Shown: positions 42,701-51,474, counted from the stretch's first letter. The stretch is 64,000 nucleotides of DNA from Chitinophaga sp. (GCF_019236475.1 NZ_JAFAIX010000013.1:496001-560000); one strand, 5' to 3'. Notes: generated by a model not told the origin, from the letters alone. Numbers and translations: made by a program.

Positions 42701-44082
42701 TTATTCACCGTGTACTCCGTAGAATCGAGTTTGCGGGCGAATGTTTTTTCAAATTCCGAGACGGGTTGCAATCCTAGGGCGAGTAATCGCGATACGGCTG
42801 TTCCCGTGGCTCTACTGCTTGGATCATTGATCAGTCGCGGGTAGAGATCATTGACCCCATTATCCGGCAGATGGGAACTGGTGAGGACGGAGATCCCTGA
42901 GTTATAAGGTTTGTATTCACCGATATCCATGAGACCCACGATATCGCGGGTTTGTGTGGTGACGCCGGTTTTATTGGTTACCCAAACCTCTAAGCGAGTG
43001 ATAGTGGCTAATGATTGGATGATAGGGAGTTTAGCCATCGCGTAATTAAACGTATCCCTGAAGAACTGTGACAGGAGGAAATGTCGGTTGTCTTCATACT
43101 CATCGGCTCTGATATTAAAGTCCTGCACCATGGTCCCTCCTTTCAGTTGAAGGTTTTGTTTCTGGGATTTCTGGTTGGACAATACAGAGGTCACTGTCAG
43201 TCGGCCAAACTGTAATTGTGTTTTCACCCCAAACAGCGATTGCACCCCGGAAATCAGGGAGCTACGGAGCGGGAAGCTAACGTTACCAGCTTCGATTTTC
43301 TTGATAATCTCGTCTTGGTAGCCGGTATATTCGAGTTTGATTTGGTTTTCGTAATCGAATGCGGACTGGGTGTTATAGTTGGTGATAATTTTGAGTTTAT
43401 CTCCAATTTTACCTGTCACGTTCATATTGATACCCATATCGAAGTTAAACCCGCCATTTTTGCGGGCTTGTTCTACGAGAACGGGGTTCTTAATATTTTG
43501 GCCTTGGTAGCCGAAGGTGAGGTCGAGGCTACCTTGTGGGATGATATCCACTTTGCTGCCGCCGAAAATCCTGTCGAACAGGTTATTTCCGTTGTACATG
43601 GTTGGCCCGTTACCTTTCTGGTTAAGATTGCCCAGGGTGCTGGCTCTTTTTTGCCAGTAGTTCTGTTCACTTTGCGCAGCCTGCATCTTATAGAATTCGT
43701 CAAAACTCATATAAGTGGGGTTACGATAATACTGATTACCGATTTTTTCGGTAACCGTGTATTGTTTGGTAACAGGGTCGTATTCGACAGTTTTGTTGAT
43801 GTTAGCAGGGTCCTTCAGATCCAATGCATTTTTGGACGTAGGATCAGTAATACTGGGGCCACGTCTGTCCTGCAAGGGATATTTCAAGGTATCTTTTTTC
43901 GTTTTGGTTGAATCCGGGATTGTTACAGCCGGTGGGGGTGAATCCCTTTCCGGCGCCCGGGTTTCGTTTACAGCTGCATTCAAATGCATTCCTCCTGATC
44001 GGTCCCTGGCGGCAGTGTCAACAATGATAAAAGATACAATTCCTAGTACCGCAAAAACACCAAAAGGTTTCTTACTTGCCAA
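36784..44082 (-). CDS. sprA: Type IX secretion outer-membrane translocon SprA (Sov)
   Basis: Giant outer-membrane beta barrel that forms the type IX secretion channel and is needed for gliding. 2432 residues, close to the usual ~2400. The N-terminal export segment (AVLGIVSFIIVDTAARD) is followed by a low-complexity stretch. The conserved start of the mature region is FGGSKVDIIPQGSLDLTFGY, then KLKIITNYNTQSAFDYENQIKLEYTG-type sequence, with long alternating strands to the C-terminal FRFVLSQ. About residues 1915-1950 form an Asn/Ala-rich insert (runs of N) that is probably an extracellular loop. It lies 34 bp after ruvA on the same strand, an arrangement I recall from other Bacteroidota. Intact. 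Confidence 0.97.
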   Translation of the reverse strand: MASKKPFGVFAVLGIVSFIIVDTAARDRSGGMHLNAAVNETRAPERDSPPPAVTIPDSTKTKKDTLKYPLQDRRGPSITDPTSKNALDLKDPANINKTVEYDPVTKQYTVTEKIGNQYYRNPTYMSFDEFYKMQAAQSEQNYWQKRASTLGNLNQKGNGPTMYNGNNLFDRIFGGSKVDIIPQGSLDLTFGYQGQNIKNPVLVEQARKNGGFNFDMGINMNVTGKIGDKLKIITNYNTQSAFDYENQIKLEYTGYQDEIIKKIEAGNVSFPLRSSLISGVQSLFGVKTQLQFGRLTVTSVLSNQKSQKQNLQLKGGTMVQDFNIRADEYEDNRHFLLSQFFRDTFNYAMAKLPIIQSLATITRLEVWVTNKTGVTTQTRDIVGLMDIGEYKPYNSGISVLTSSHLPDNGVNDLYPRLINDPSSRATGTAVSRLLALGLQPVSEFEKTFARKLDSTEYTVNKQLGFISLNQQLQPDEVLAVAFQYTYNGKVYKVGEFSQDVPPDQNNSANQPVLFLKLLKATSARPALPIWDLMMKNIYNTGGYALNKEDFKLDVYYKDPGAEGRPPSDKRYIPDAQGSYAGAPIITILNLDRLNNQGDPQPDGVFDYVEGYTINSMNGRMMFPMLEPFGAGLKKAFNGDINLEKQYLYNVLYDSIKVVAQQFPQLNRYVLRGSYKSASSSEISLAPNIPPGSVTVTAGGQLLRENVDYIIDYNLGRLKIINGGVLNAGVPINVQYENNSLFGQQVRNYFGTRFDYLVNDKLSLGGTVVRMSERPYYQKVNYGDDPIKNTMLGFDVNYNSEWKGLTKFLNKLPNFESKAPSNIMFTGEVARLFPGHSKLINQPGSKQGVSYIDDFEGVKSGYDLKFPATNWALASTPKGATDATGQILFPEAEYNNILDYGKNRAKLAWYIIEPTLQLPQSPNLPAGIDKDQQSDPRVRLVYQSEVFKNKSTDFGQSQLSTLDLAYYPKDRGPYNFTNSPMSMDRNGKLLRPQTRWAGIMRAIDNSDFETANIEYIEFWIQDPFNVMTNPAGGQLYFNLGNVSEDILKDSKKFFENGLPNPKETNKLDSSNWGRIPKFQQQITQAFDNDPAIRAFQDVGYDGLQTADEQVFFKNYLDSIDMNFGAGSPIGQLAHSDPSNDNYKHYRDYSNTSILGRYKNYNNPEGNSPASTGNSTYSTAATNIPESEDLNHDNTLNETEEYFQYRVDLKPNMEVGKNFLVDKIAANVKLANGKDTIENWYQFKVPINQYNARVGNIPDFKSIRFMRMFLTNFQDSIVLRFGKLELVRSQWRKYDYELKPGDPIPLDNNTTFNQAAVNIEENSSREPINYVLPNGVVRQNTISTNNTTLQLNEQSLSLQVCNLKDGDIRAVYKTLNMDMRQYKRMQMYIHAEAMQGSGALHDGDVQAVIRFGSDFVSNYYEYRIPLKVTNPLVSGGKTNPSLIWPDSNSLDLLLNNLTRLKQQRNMCDSCSPLLPYPLTPVKDEHGNYMSVVGNPSLGDARTMMIGILNPKDDGMPKCAEIWLDELRLADFDEKGGYAALGRVDIQLSDLGTISVSGNMHTAGFGNIDQRVNERFRDNFLQYDAAANLDLGKLLPKKAAISVPVYAGYSQSASNPEYDPYDLDIKLKDKLDLARNRHERDSIRKNAQDFTSITSLNFTNVRKLKVGKGKRHLWDIENFDVSYSFSQINRHNPLIQNDVLTKHRGGLGYSYAGEHRYVEPFKRLIKTKTHWLDLVKDFNFNYVPTILSFRADVSRQFGATRVRNVGGDVKYQLPETYNKYFTFDRYYTFKWDLTRSINVEFNAVNRARIDEPDGRINTSAKKDTVWGNFWKGGRTTTYMHNANFTYTLPTSKFPALSWTNVAVSYGTEYHWNGASQLALYLGNAIENSNQKTLTAELKFSELYNKSKFLRAINMRRPPSNSNQNNNNKAGANNNAKDPKATAANNQNNNNAEEVSPFVRGAFKALMMLKRVSFNFNENAGTRMPGYLDSTKVLGMNWASMSPGLNFVLGYQPDRAWMDRFAKKGIITPDPLLNLQFQQQFTQRWDVQAQLEPFNDLRIDLNMTKSFTKTHAELFKKVDDTTGFQHLSPYDAGGFEITYIAVKTLFGNIATADGVSETFRRFESYRNIISQRLGAANPYNKDPSVPFYDPKDPTYRYGYTRYAQDVLIPAFMAAYTGKSPENIGLLKQGNDNVKSNPFSNYIPKPNWSLTYNGLSKLEPFKNFLTNLTLTHKYTGTLSMSSFNTSMYFEDPRLAGYPAFRDTISGNYYPYFMVPNLTMTEAFVPLLGIDMTFKSTLNARIEFKKSRSLSLSLVDFQLTELRSTEIAIGGGYRIRGVTLPFVINKNGGKRLQNDLNLRLDLSFRDDKTVNNRLDADLVIPTSGQKVIRIAPSIDYVVNNRLNLRFFYDRSQTIPAISSAYPITNTRGGITFRFVLSQ

Positions 44083-44116
44083 GAAAAATAGGTTTTTATA
44101 GAGGTATTAACATTAA

Positions 44117-44704
44117 TTATAAACTTTTCAGGGCTTTCTTTATCAGCTCTTCCAAGTTTTGCAATAGTGGTTCATTTTTCATCACTTTTGTAATTGCCGA
44201 TTCCGCCATGTTTCGAGCAATACCCAAAGTAACCAGTGCATTTAACGCATCTTCCTGGATAGTATTGTCTACCGGCAGAGATAAATGTATAGGATTTTCT
44301 TTTCCTTTCTTCACTTTGTCTTTCAGCTCGAGGATCACGCGTTTAGCAGTTTTGGCGCCAATGCCTTTAACGCTTTCGAGCATTTTCTCATTTTCCATCA
44401 AAATAGCCCTGGTAATATCTTCCGGTTGAAGAGAAGATAACATCATACGGGCCGTGTTGGCGCCGATTCCAGAAACGCTTATTAGCAGCAGGAACAGGCT
44501 TTTCTCAGATTCTTCAAAAAAACCATACAGGGTATGACCATCTTCCTTAATATGCAGCCAGGTTAGCAATTTACAGGATTCCAGGTCCTGAATACGGGAA
44601 TATGTATTCAAACTTATCTGGACTTCATAACCGACCCCATTTACATCAATATACACCAGAGCAGGGGATTTGTAAGCCAATTTTCCAGACAAATAAGCAA
44701 TCAT
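44117..44704 (-). CDS. ruvA: Holliday junction helicase subunit RuvA
   Basis: Binds four-way junctions and recruits RuvB for branch migration. 195 residues: OB-fold domain I (about 1-62, MIAYLSGKLAYKSP, VNGVGYEVQISLNTY), tandem helix-hairpin-helix domain II (LLISVSGIGANTARMML and ESVKGIGAKTAKRVILELKDK), and C-terminal domain III contacting RuvB (EDALNALVTLGIARNMAESAI). It is upstream of sprA; co-transcription is likely. Confidence 0.96.
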   Translation of the reverse strand: MIAYLSGKLAYKSPALVYIDVNGVGYEVQISLNTYSRIQDLESCKLLTWLHIKEDGHTLYGFFEESEKSLFLLLISVSGIGANTARMMLSSLQPEDITRAILMENEKMLESVKGIGAKTAKRVILELKDKVKKGKENPIHLSLPVDNTIQEDALNALVTLGIARNMAESAITKVMKNEPLLQNLEELIKKALKSL

Positions 44705-44895
44705 AGAAGGTAAAGGTTCAGTAATTTAATGAAACTTATGGAAAATGTTTAATATTCACATTTCCCGGATACCGGCAAAGATGCTAACTTTTAACGGATT
44801 GTCAATCCCTTAGATTGCATCATATTCGACTTTTTTAGGAAATATTGCCAGATGTCGTATTTTTACGCCTCGATTTAAACACATATTTAATTCAT

Positions 44896-45900
44896 ATGAA
44901 TAAAATTACGGCCGCTATTACAGCGGTGGGTGGCTATGTTCCTGATTACGTTCTTACCAATAAGGAGCTGGAGAAATTAGTCGACACAACAGATGATTGG
45001 ATACTTACCCGTACTGGTATCTCTGAAAGAAGAATCCTGAAGGGTGAAGGTAAAGGTACCTCCGATCTGTGCGTACCTGTGGCACTGGAAATCTGCAAGA
45101 AAAGAGGTATTACTCCGGAAGATATTGAGCTGCTCATTGTAGCTACAGTTACTCCCGACATGACATTCCCCGCTACAGCCAACGTAGTTACTGATAAAAT
45201 CGGTGCTAAAAATGCATTTGGTTTCGATATCAGCGCTGCCTGCTCTGGATTCCTCTATGCACTGGATACAGGCGCACGCTTCATCGAAAGCGGCCGCTAC
45301 AAGAAAGTAATGGTGATCGGTGCAGATAAAATGAGTTCCATTATCGACTATACTGACAGAACTACCTGCATCATCTTCGGTGATGGCGCTGCCGGTGTTT
45401 TGCTCGAACCAAATACAGAAGGATATGGTCTGGTAGACAGTATCCTGAAAAGCGACGGTCATGGTAGAGAATACCTGCACATGAAAGCCGGTGGCTCTGT
45501 GAAACCAGCTTCCATTGAAACCGTTACAAACCGCGAACACTACGTATACCAAGAAGGTAAAATGGTATTCAAATATGCCGTTTCCAACATGGCCGAAGCA
45601 GCCAAAGATATCATGCAACGTAATAACCTTACTGCAAACGATATCGCATGGCTCGTTCCTCACCAAGCCAACAAACGCATTATCAACGCTACCTCTCAGT
45701 ACATTGAACTGCCAGATGCGAAAGTAATGATGAACATCCACAGATATGGTAATACTACCGCCGGTACTATTCCACTCTGCCTCTGGGATTACGAAAAACA
45801 ACTGAAAAAAGGTGACAACCTGATTTTAGCTGCTTTCGGTGGTGGCTTTACCTGGGGCTCCAGCTACATCAAATGGGCCTACGACGGGGATAAAATCTAA
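44896..45900 (+). CDS. fabH: 3-oxoacyl-ACP synthase III
   Basis: Starts fatty acid synthesis by condensing acetyl- or branched acyl-CoA with malonyl-ACP. Catalytic triad visible: Cys in DISAACSGFLYALD, His in LVPHQANKRIINAT, Asn in IHRYGNTTAGTIPL. From ATG 44896 it is 334 residues; the open frame to a TTG at 44845 is rejected. It is divergent from ruvA and ends at a terminator shared with the hybrid kinase gene. fabD lies 10 kb away, not in the same cluster. Confidence 0.95.
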   Translation: MNKITAAITAVGGYVPDYVLTNKELEKLVDTTDDWILTRTGISERRILKGEGKGTSDLCVPVALEICKKRGITPEDIELLIVATVTPDMTFPATANVVTDKIGAKNAFGFDISAACSGFLYALDTGARFIESGRYKKVMVIGADKMSSIIDYTDRTTCIIFGDGAAGVLLEPNTEGYGLVDSILKSDGHGREYLHMKAGGSVKPASIETVTNREHYVYQEGKMVFKYAVSNMAEAAKDIMQRNNLTANDIAWLVPHQANKRIINATSQYIELPDAKVMMNIHRYGNTTAGTIPLCLWDYEKQLKKGDNLILAAFGGGFTWGSSYIKWAYDGDKI

Positions 45901-45935
45901 CCGACGTTCAGAAAAAATGTTTGATTTCATTATAC

Positions 45936-45970
45936 AGAAGGGATGCATACCGCATCCCTTCTTATTTTCT
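45936..45970. terminator. Terminator between fabH and the hybrid kinase
   Basis: Perfect 11-bp arms agaagggatgc and complement, loop atacc, then tattttctt on the plus strand. Confidence 0.8.
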
Positions 45971-45990
45971 TTATGCCTCCCTCAATGGGG

Positions 45991-48159
45991 TCATTCAGCG
46001 CTCATAGACGACTCCGTAATTACCTTGTAAATATCTTTTTCCCGGAATGGCTTCAATAACCAACCATTAAATCCGGCTTTTTTGAACCTTAGTTCCTCTT
46101 CTGGATTGATATTACCCGTTAGCGCAAATACTTTCACCGACGCCTTTTCCGGATCACTATCCTTACGAATAGCTTCTATCACCTCTAACCCACTCATCTC
46201 TGGCATCTGCAAATCCAATAACACATAGTCATAACGGTACTGCCGAAACAACTCCAAAGCACTCGCGCCGTTAGTAGCCATATCAAACCGACATTTCCAG
46301 CGGGTCAATATCATTTTCAATAACAACAGGTTCATTTCCTGATCGTCTGCTGCCAATATATAACGGCCTTCCATAGTGGCGCCTGTGGCTTCGCTTACAT
46401 CTTTGATATTATTCGGCACCATCAGGGGAACATTCACCCGCTCATAAGGAATCCGAAAAACGAATTCAGTGCCCTTATTCACCTCGCTCGTCACGGTAAT
46501 ATCTCCTCCTTGCATAGTTACCAATCGTTTGGTAATAGCGAGTCCTAGGCCAGTTCCTTTCCCTTTTCTCCGGGCGCTATCTGTTTGATAAAAACGTTCA
46601 AAGAGGTGCATTTGCGCTTCTGGGCTAATGCCTTCTCCGGTATCAGTCACCCGCATTTCAAATAGCCAGTTTTTATCTTCATGAGGGGCTAAGGTGGCGG
46701 ATACAGTGATCGATCCTTTATCTGTATATTTCACTGCATTGCTTATCAGATTGAGCATAATCTGTTTCAATCGAAAGATGTCGCCATTTGCTTGTCCATT
46801 CTTATCGCCTTCAAAGCTGACACTAAATTCCAAATGCTTCTTCATGGCCTGTATCCGCATCATATCCGCTACATCATTGAATACCTGGTAAGGAACAAAA
46901 TCCTGTAGGGTCAATGGAATATAATCCTGCTCCAATTTGGAGAAGTCCAGTACATCGTTCACCACCTGTATGAGCATATTGGTGGAGGTTTCAATGGAGT
47001 GTACAATGCGTTGTTGTTCACCTGTTAATTGTGTAAAAGATAATTGCTCTGTAAACCCAGCCACAGAGTTCAATGGTGTACGCATTTCGTGGCTCATATT
47101 ATTCAGGAAGTCCGTTCTGATGCGGGTTTGTTCTTCTGCCCATAACTTCCCCTGTTTCAACAGATGGTTGTTTTTTCGGATAATCCATGCAGCACCGGCT
47201 ATCCCCACAAGACACATCAGTAATGCAATCAATCCTATCCCTACAATCGATATCATTTCCTGTGTACTACCTGTAACAATGCCATGGGCTACTTTCTTCT
47301 TTTCTCGTCCCTGCATTTCTGCAAATGAGCGCAACGCTATCAGGAGTTCCTTCATTTCATTCATCATGGCAACATTGGTAGTTACCAAGGCCGATTCCTC
47401 TTGGTTAATTTTCAACCGGTCTGCCAACTGCTTGCGCAGCATCGTTTTATAGTAATCATTGACACCAGTTACTACATTTTTCAATTGCTCTGCATCATAC
47501 TTTTCTTTATCAATCACACGGCCATCCTTTGTTTTCACTAGGATTTTAATCTGTGATTTAACGGTATCGCTGCCTTTCTTGTTGGAGAGCGCATTTCCCA
47601 GTCTTTTAAATAACCCTTTCTTTGCCACTTGTGCAGGCGCTTGGGCTACATTGACCGTGTCTATCGTTACTTTTTCCTTTTTAATCTGACTCATGTTATA
47701 CTGCTTAATACCACTAAGCAGCCGCTCTAACAGGTCATTTTTTAAAGTGCCGGCCAGCGCGGCATCTGTATTCTTTTTCAGGGTACCTATCCTACCGGAT
47801 ATATCTTCCTTCTGCCTGATCAGGGAATCAAAATGTGCATCGGGTCCAGCGATCGCAAAACCATGACTAATAGAATCTACGAGGGATAAAACAGTACCTA
47901 GTTCCGCTGAAAAAACTTCCAGATTTTTACGTTTATACATGACCGTATATAAACGGAAATTACTCTCAGCATCGTTTAATACAAACAATGCCGAGTCCAT
48001 TAAACGAATACCAGGATTCTCCAACATCAAGGTATCTGTTGCATTCAGCAAACGATGAGCACTGGTCTGGTGTACCTTGTACCCAAAGAAAAACAGAGAT
48101 ACCAGCAACAAAAAGATTAATGCTAGTGATAACAGAAAAAGGGACAGTGATTTACGCAT
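45991..48159 (-). CDS. Hybrid sensor histidine kinase/response regulator
   Basis: Membrane sensor of 722 residues. First helix about 6-26; a long periplasmic region (about 30-300) with a basic VAKKGLFKRLGNALSNKKG-like insert and helical stretches; second helix about 303-325. Then come a HisKA domain with phospho-acceptor His357 (MSHEMRTPLNSVAGF), HATPase_c with N box LISNAVKYTD, G1 DTGEGIS and G2 GKGTGLGLAI, and a C-terminal receiver whose acceptor is Asp649 (VLLDLQMPEMSG). No HTH output follows, so the signal must pass to another protein. The signal is unknown. It is 157 bp downstream of the pseudokinase gene. Confidence 0.93.
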   Translation of the reverse strand: MRKSLSLFLLSLALIFLLLVSLFFFGYKVHQTSAHRLLNATDTLMLENPGIRLMDSALFVLNDAESNFRLYTVMYKRKNLEVFSAELGTVLSLVDSISHGFAIAGPDAHFDSLIRQKEDISGRIGTLKKNTDAALAGTLKNDLLERLLSGIKQYNMSQIKKEKVTIDTVNVAQAPAQVAKKGLFKRLGNALSNKKGSDTVKSQIKILVKTKDGRVIDKEKYDAEQLKNVVTGVNDYYKTMLRKQLADRLKINQEESALVTTNVAMMNEMKELLIALRSFAEMQGREKKKVAHGIVTGSTQEMISIVGIGLIALLMCLVGIAGAAWIIRKNNHLLKQGKLWAEEQTRIRTDFLNNMSHEMRTPLNSVAGFTEQLSFTQLTGEQQRIVHSIETSTNMLIQVVNDVLDFSKLEQDYIPLTLQDFVPYQVFNDVADMMRIQAMKKHLEFSVSFEGDKNGQANGDIFRLKQIMLNLISNAVKYTDKGSITVSATLAPHEDKNWLFEMRVTDTGEGISPEAQMHLFERFYQTDSARRKGKGTGLGLAITKRLVTMQGGDITVTSEVNKGTEFVFRIPYERVNVPLMVPNNIKDVSEATGATMEGRYILAADDQEMNLLLLKMILTRWKCRFDMATNGASALELFRQYRYDYVLLDLQMPEMSGLEVIEAIRKDSDPEKASVKVFALTGNINPEEELRFKKAGFNGWLLKPFREKDIYKVITESSMSAE

Positions 48160-48316
48160 AAAAATGAGTGATTACGTGAATACGGAATTCTACTCAGTTG
48201 ATATGGCATTTACGGGGATGGTACGACGATAACTATCCAATAAAAATACAATTATTTGAAATAACAACCATTACCATTTGATAACAAATATAGGTTGGCT
48301 GAACTGTGATATAGGG

Positions 48317-49393
48317 CTACAATGCTACTGGTAAAGCCAATGTAATAGTAATATATCGATCTCCCCCTGCCTCTACTTGGATATCGCCACGCATGCGAAT
48401 GGCAAAGTCGCGACTCACAGCCATTCCCAATGCACGTATATCCCGCTGCCATGCAAACATTCCTTCGGCAATATCCGTCCCGTTCTTGCCTACATCGATG
48501 GCTACAGAAATATAAATCAAGTGTTCATCTGGCCATGCATCCATGATAATCAAACTATCTGCTACGGCATTGCGATGCGCCGCTATCAGGATATGTCGAC
48601 TAACAAATTGCAACATTTCATAATCGGCATATACTTCTGTGTCATCCGGGATACGATCCACTACAGATAATGAAGAACTAGTTTCCGGTGTAAACACGCC
48701 AGGGATCACCTGTTCCATCACCTCTCCGACTTTACAAACTCCTGGCGTATAAACATACCCTGCGAGTTGCAACTTTATCCAGCGCAACACATTCTCAAAT
48801 ACCTCTAATGTTCTATGAGATGATTCTCCGATGCGCCTCATCGCAGTTAGCATTTCTTCTCGACTCATATGTCCACTGCTCAACTCATCTGCTACTGTGG
48901 TGATCTGTTGTAACGGTTCTCTAAAATCATTGGCAATAATAGTAATCAGCTTATTCTTAAATTCATCCAGCGACTTAAGTGCTGTATTTTTTTCAGAAAT
49001 ATCCGCATATCCTTTTGTCAATTCTTCCTCCTGGCGCTTGGATCTACGGAAATGAAAATACCTACTAAGGATAAGCATCACCATTAATAGGGTGACAGTT
49101 ATCACACCTGCTGTTAATAATTGTGTATTTTTTTTCTCCTGTATTTTCTGCTGAATCGCCTCCTGTTGCAATTTGTTTTTCATCGCAAGTGATGCTCCTG
49201 CGCGTTGTTTCAACAGGTACTCCAGGTAGTTGATACTATCTTTCGCGGTATCAGTGGTTTTCGCCAGTTGATAGATTTCCTCCCTTGTCATTTTATTGGA
49301 CAGACGAGGCGTTCCGGCATAGGATACCTGTATGCATCCAAACAGGAGGCATCCTATCCACAAAACATAGCTATATTTTACAGGCAATACCAT
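48317..49393 (-). CDS. Degenerate histidine kinase (pseudokinase)
   Basis: 358 residues related to the next upstream gene but without catalytic residues. Signal segment about 1-26, a helical region, a membrane helix about 92-110, a coiled coil, then a DHp-like domain in which the acceptor His is Asn155 (IIANDFREPLQQIT against LIAHDFRSPLNNII upstream). In the ATPase-like domain the N box is lost (FVSRHILIAAHRNA) and the G boxes are not recognisable. The frame is intact, so it is a maintained protein, not a broken gene. It starts 5 bp after the TPR kinase stop, pointing to co-expression and possibly heterodimer formation or modulation of that kinase. Confidence 0.82.
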   Translation of the reverse strand: MVLPVKYSYVLWIGCLLFGCIQVSYAGTPRLSNKMTREEIYQLAKTTDTAKDSINYLEYLLKQRAGASLAMKNKLQQEAIQQKIQEKKNTQLLTAGVITVTLLMVMLILSRYFHFRRSKRQEEELTKGYADISEKNTALKSLDEFKNKLITIIANDFREPLQQITTVADELSSGHMSREEMLTAMRRIGESSHRTLEVFENVLRWIKLQLAGYVYTPGVCKVGEVMEQVIPGVFTPETSSSLSVVDRIPDDTEVYADYEMLQFVSRHILIAAHRNAVADSLIIMDAWPDEHLIYISVAIDVGKNGTDIAEGMFAWQRDIRALGMAVSRDFAIRMRGDIQVEAGGDRYITITLALPVAL

Positions 49394-49398
49394 AATTA

Positions 49399-51351
49399 TC
49401 AGGTTGTAGGCGCAGCAGGCAGACTATAAAAAAAGGTCGCTCCTTTCTCACTGTTATTTTCTGCTCCGATATGGCCATTCATCTTCTCAATAAAATCTTT
49501 ACAAATAATGAGCGCAACACCCGCTCCTTTATGCTTACGGCCTTTAGCCGCCGTAGTTTGTTCTACTGAAAACAGGTTGGGCAACACGGTCGCATCTATT
49601 CCACTACCTTCATCTATAACAGCCACTTTTATCATATCATTTTCACGTATAGCCGTTACCGTTATAGTCATTCCATCTGGAGTGAATTTAGCTGCATTAT
49701 GTAAAAAATTACGGTGCACAAACTGTAACATTTCATAATCCGCCATTACCTTAAGATCTTCATCGATATTGAGCTCTATTTGTAACTTCTTTTCAGCTAA
49801 CAGATGCACAGTGGAAATTGTAGCACCGATAAGATTCTTTACCACACAGGGTATTGGCTGATATACAAATCCACTGAGCTGTGTATGCATCCATCGCAGT
49901 ATACCATCGAAGACTTGCAGCGTTGTTTTGGCCCGCACATCCACCTGTAAAATCATATCCTTGGCATCGTCCAAGGAAATCGTGTCTTCCTCTACAAAAT
50001 TGCTGATGCTGATAATATTATTTAACGGACTACGAAAATCATGCGCAATCAACGAAATCAATTTATTTTTAAAATCATCATTGATCTTCAACTGTTCTGT
50101 TCTTTCATTCAGCTCCCGTTGCATAAAAGCGAGTTTACGAGAATTATTACGGGAGACACGATACGCTTGAAAAAGATGGATCAATAATGATGTTAGAAGA
50201 ATCAACATCACTAACAAGAATATCAAAAAGTATCGCCAGAAGATGTTCTCCGTACTTTTTGTAGCTAATACTTTTCGTTGATATAAATGTTGCATTTTTA
50301 GTGAATCGAGCCGGCGATCTGTAGCCGCAAAATCCATAAAAATAGCAGCTCCTGATTTACGGGTATCCTCTTCTTGCAGTAGTACTTGTTTTAGCAAGCC
50401 AGCATAATAATCAGCATGTACTGTATCTCCCTGGTGCATACTGTGTTCGTACAACTTGATGAGTGTTTGTCGCATCAGCCCACCATAGCCACCTTTCAAT
50501 GCATAATCCAATGCCTTGTTGTAATACACCAAGCTATCAGGCTGTTTCAATGCCGATTTATATCCTGCCATTTGCAAACTACCATATAGCGCCATATAGT
50601 TGAGTCCTGCTACTGCAGCGGTATCTATCACATTGTCTATACTATGAAAAGCCTCTTTCAGATGGCCTGCTTGCGCCTCTTCATTGGCGTGCAACAGTCG
50701 TGTATACAATACCTCTCGGAAATCGTGATATCTATTAGCGACATCAGCGGCTTCGTCTAGAGCGGCAACAGCAGCTAGATGTGTGCTGACGCCAGTATCT
50801 GCGGCATGCATGATGTAATAATTAGCCAGCACCAATGCCCGGAGGGAATCGTTGTGTACTTCTTTCACCCGCTTCAAGGCTGTATCCATCAGATGCACTG
50901 CCTCCTGACGCTGACCAAGAAATTGATGGTATATGGCAATATTCATTTGATTCATGGCCACACTGGCTGAATCTCCTGCTGCTCTAGCGGCAGTCAGACT
51001 TTCATTATAAAATATGTAGGAAAGGTAACGGTTGGGTTTAAAGGCATAATAGCTACCCATATTTCTCAACGCAGTGACAAGACCGGCGTCGTAATTCACA
51101 CTACTAGCCAGTTTCACGGCCTTATTGGCATATGCGCCACAGCTATCCAACTGACAAGCCTGGTATAATGTTGCCAGTCTGTTCAGTCCGTCTACATAAG
51201 CGATGCTATCTTTGGTTTGCTCTAATGCCTTACGTAGCCTAACAATGTCGGCAGTCTGTGCCTTCGATCGTAGGGCCATCATCAGTAGCAAAAGTATAAT
51301 CGGAAATTTTTTCAGATATGGATACAACTCAGTCATGCATGCATATTGCAT
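49399..51351 (-). CDS. TPR-sensor histidine kinase
   Basis: 650 residues. Signal peptide (about 6-32 ending RSKAQ), TPR-type helical sensor region to about 350, a membrane helix about 372-394 (YFLIFLLVMLILLTSLLIHL), coiled coil, then HisKA with His437 (SLIAHDFRSPLNN) and HATPase_c with N box FLHNAAKFTPDG, G1 VIDEGSGID and G2-type HKGAGVALIICKDF. Active-site motifs are intact. Such Bacteroidota TPR kinases sense unknown periplasmic cues. ATG 51336 is an alternative start. It is followed at 5 bp by its degenerate paralogue. No cognate response regulator is adjacent. Confidence 0.9.
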   Translation of the reverse strand: MQYACMTELYPYLKKFPIILLLLMMALRSKAQTADIVRLRKALEQTKDSIAYVDGLNRLATLYQACQLDSCGAYANKAVKLASSVNYDAGLVTALRNMGSYYAFKPNRYLSYIFYNESLTAARAAGDSASVAMNQMNIAIYHQFLGQRQEAVHLMDTALKRVKEVHNDSLRALVLANYYIMHAADTGVSTHLAAVAALDEAADVANRYHDFREVLYTRLLHANEEAQAGHLKEAFHSIDNVIDTAAVAGLNYMALYGSLQMAGYKSALKQPDSLVYYNKALDYALKGGYGGLMRQTLIKLYEHSMHQGDTVHADYYAGLLKQVLLQEEDTRKSGAAIFMDFAATDRRLDSLKMQHLYQRKVLATKSTENIFWRYFLIFLLVMLILLTSLLIHLFQAYRVSRNNSRKLAFMQRELNERTEQLKINDDFKNKLISLIAHDFRSPLNNIISISNFVEEDTISLDDAKDMILQVDVRAKTTLQVFDGILRWMHTQLSGFVYQPIPCVVKNLIGATISTVHLLAEKKLQIELNIDEDLKVMADYEMLQFVHRNFLHNAAKFTPDGMTITVTAIRENDMIKVAVIDEGSGIDATVLPNLFSVEQTTAAKGRKHKGAGVALIICKDFIEKMNGHIGAENNSEKGATFFYSLPAAPTT

Positions 51352-51474
51352 GACCCAAAATAGTCAAAAAATCGCGAAAATCGCAGTAGAACAACTGTTC
51401 ATTTCCATGTAAACAAAAATGAACAAAATGAACAACTGAGAAAGACAATGAACAGATTATATGGAGAACGAAAT

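Noticed and set aside
48317..49393. Possible pseudogene call for the short kinase-like gene
   Set aside because: The frame, signal segment, membrane helix and domain order are intact; only catalytic residues are lost, so it is better read as a pseudokinase.
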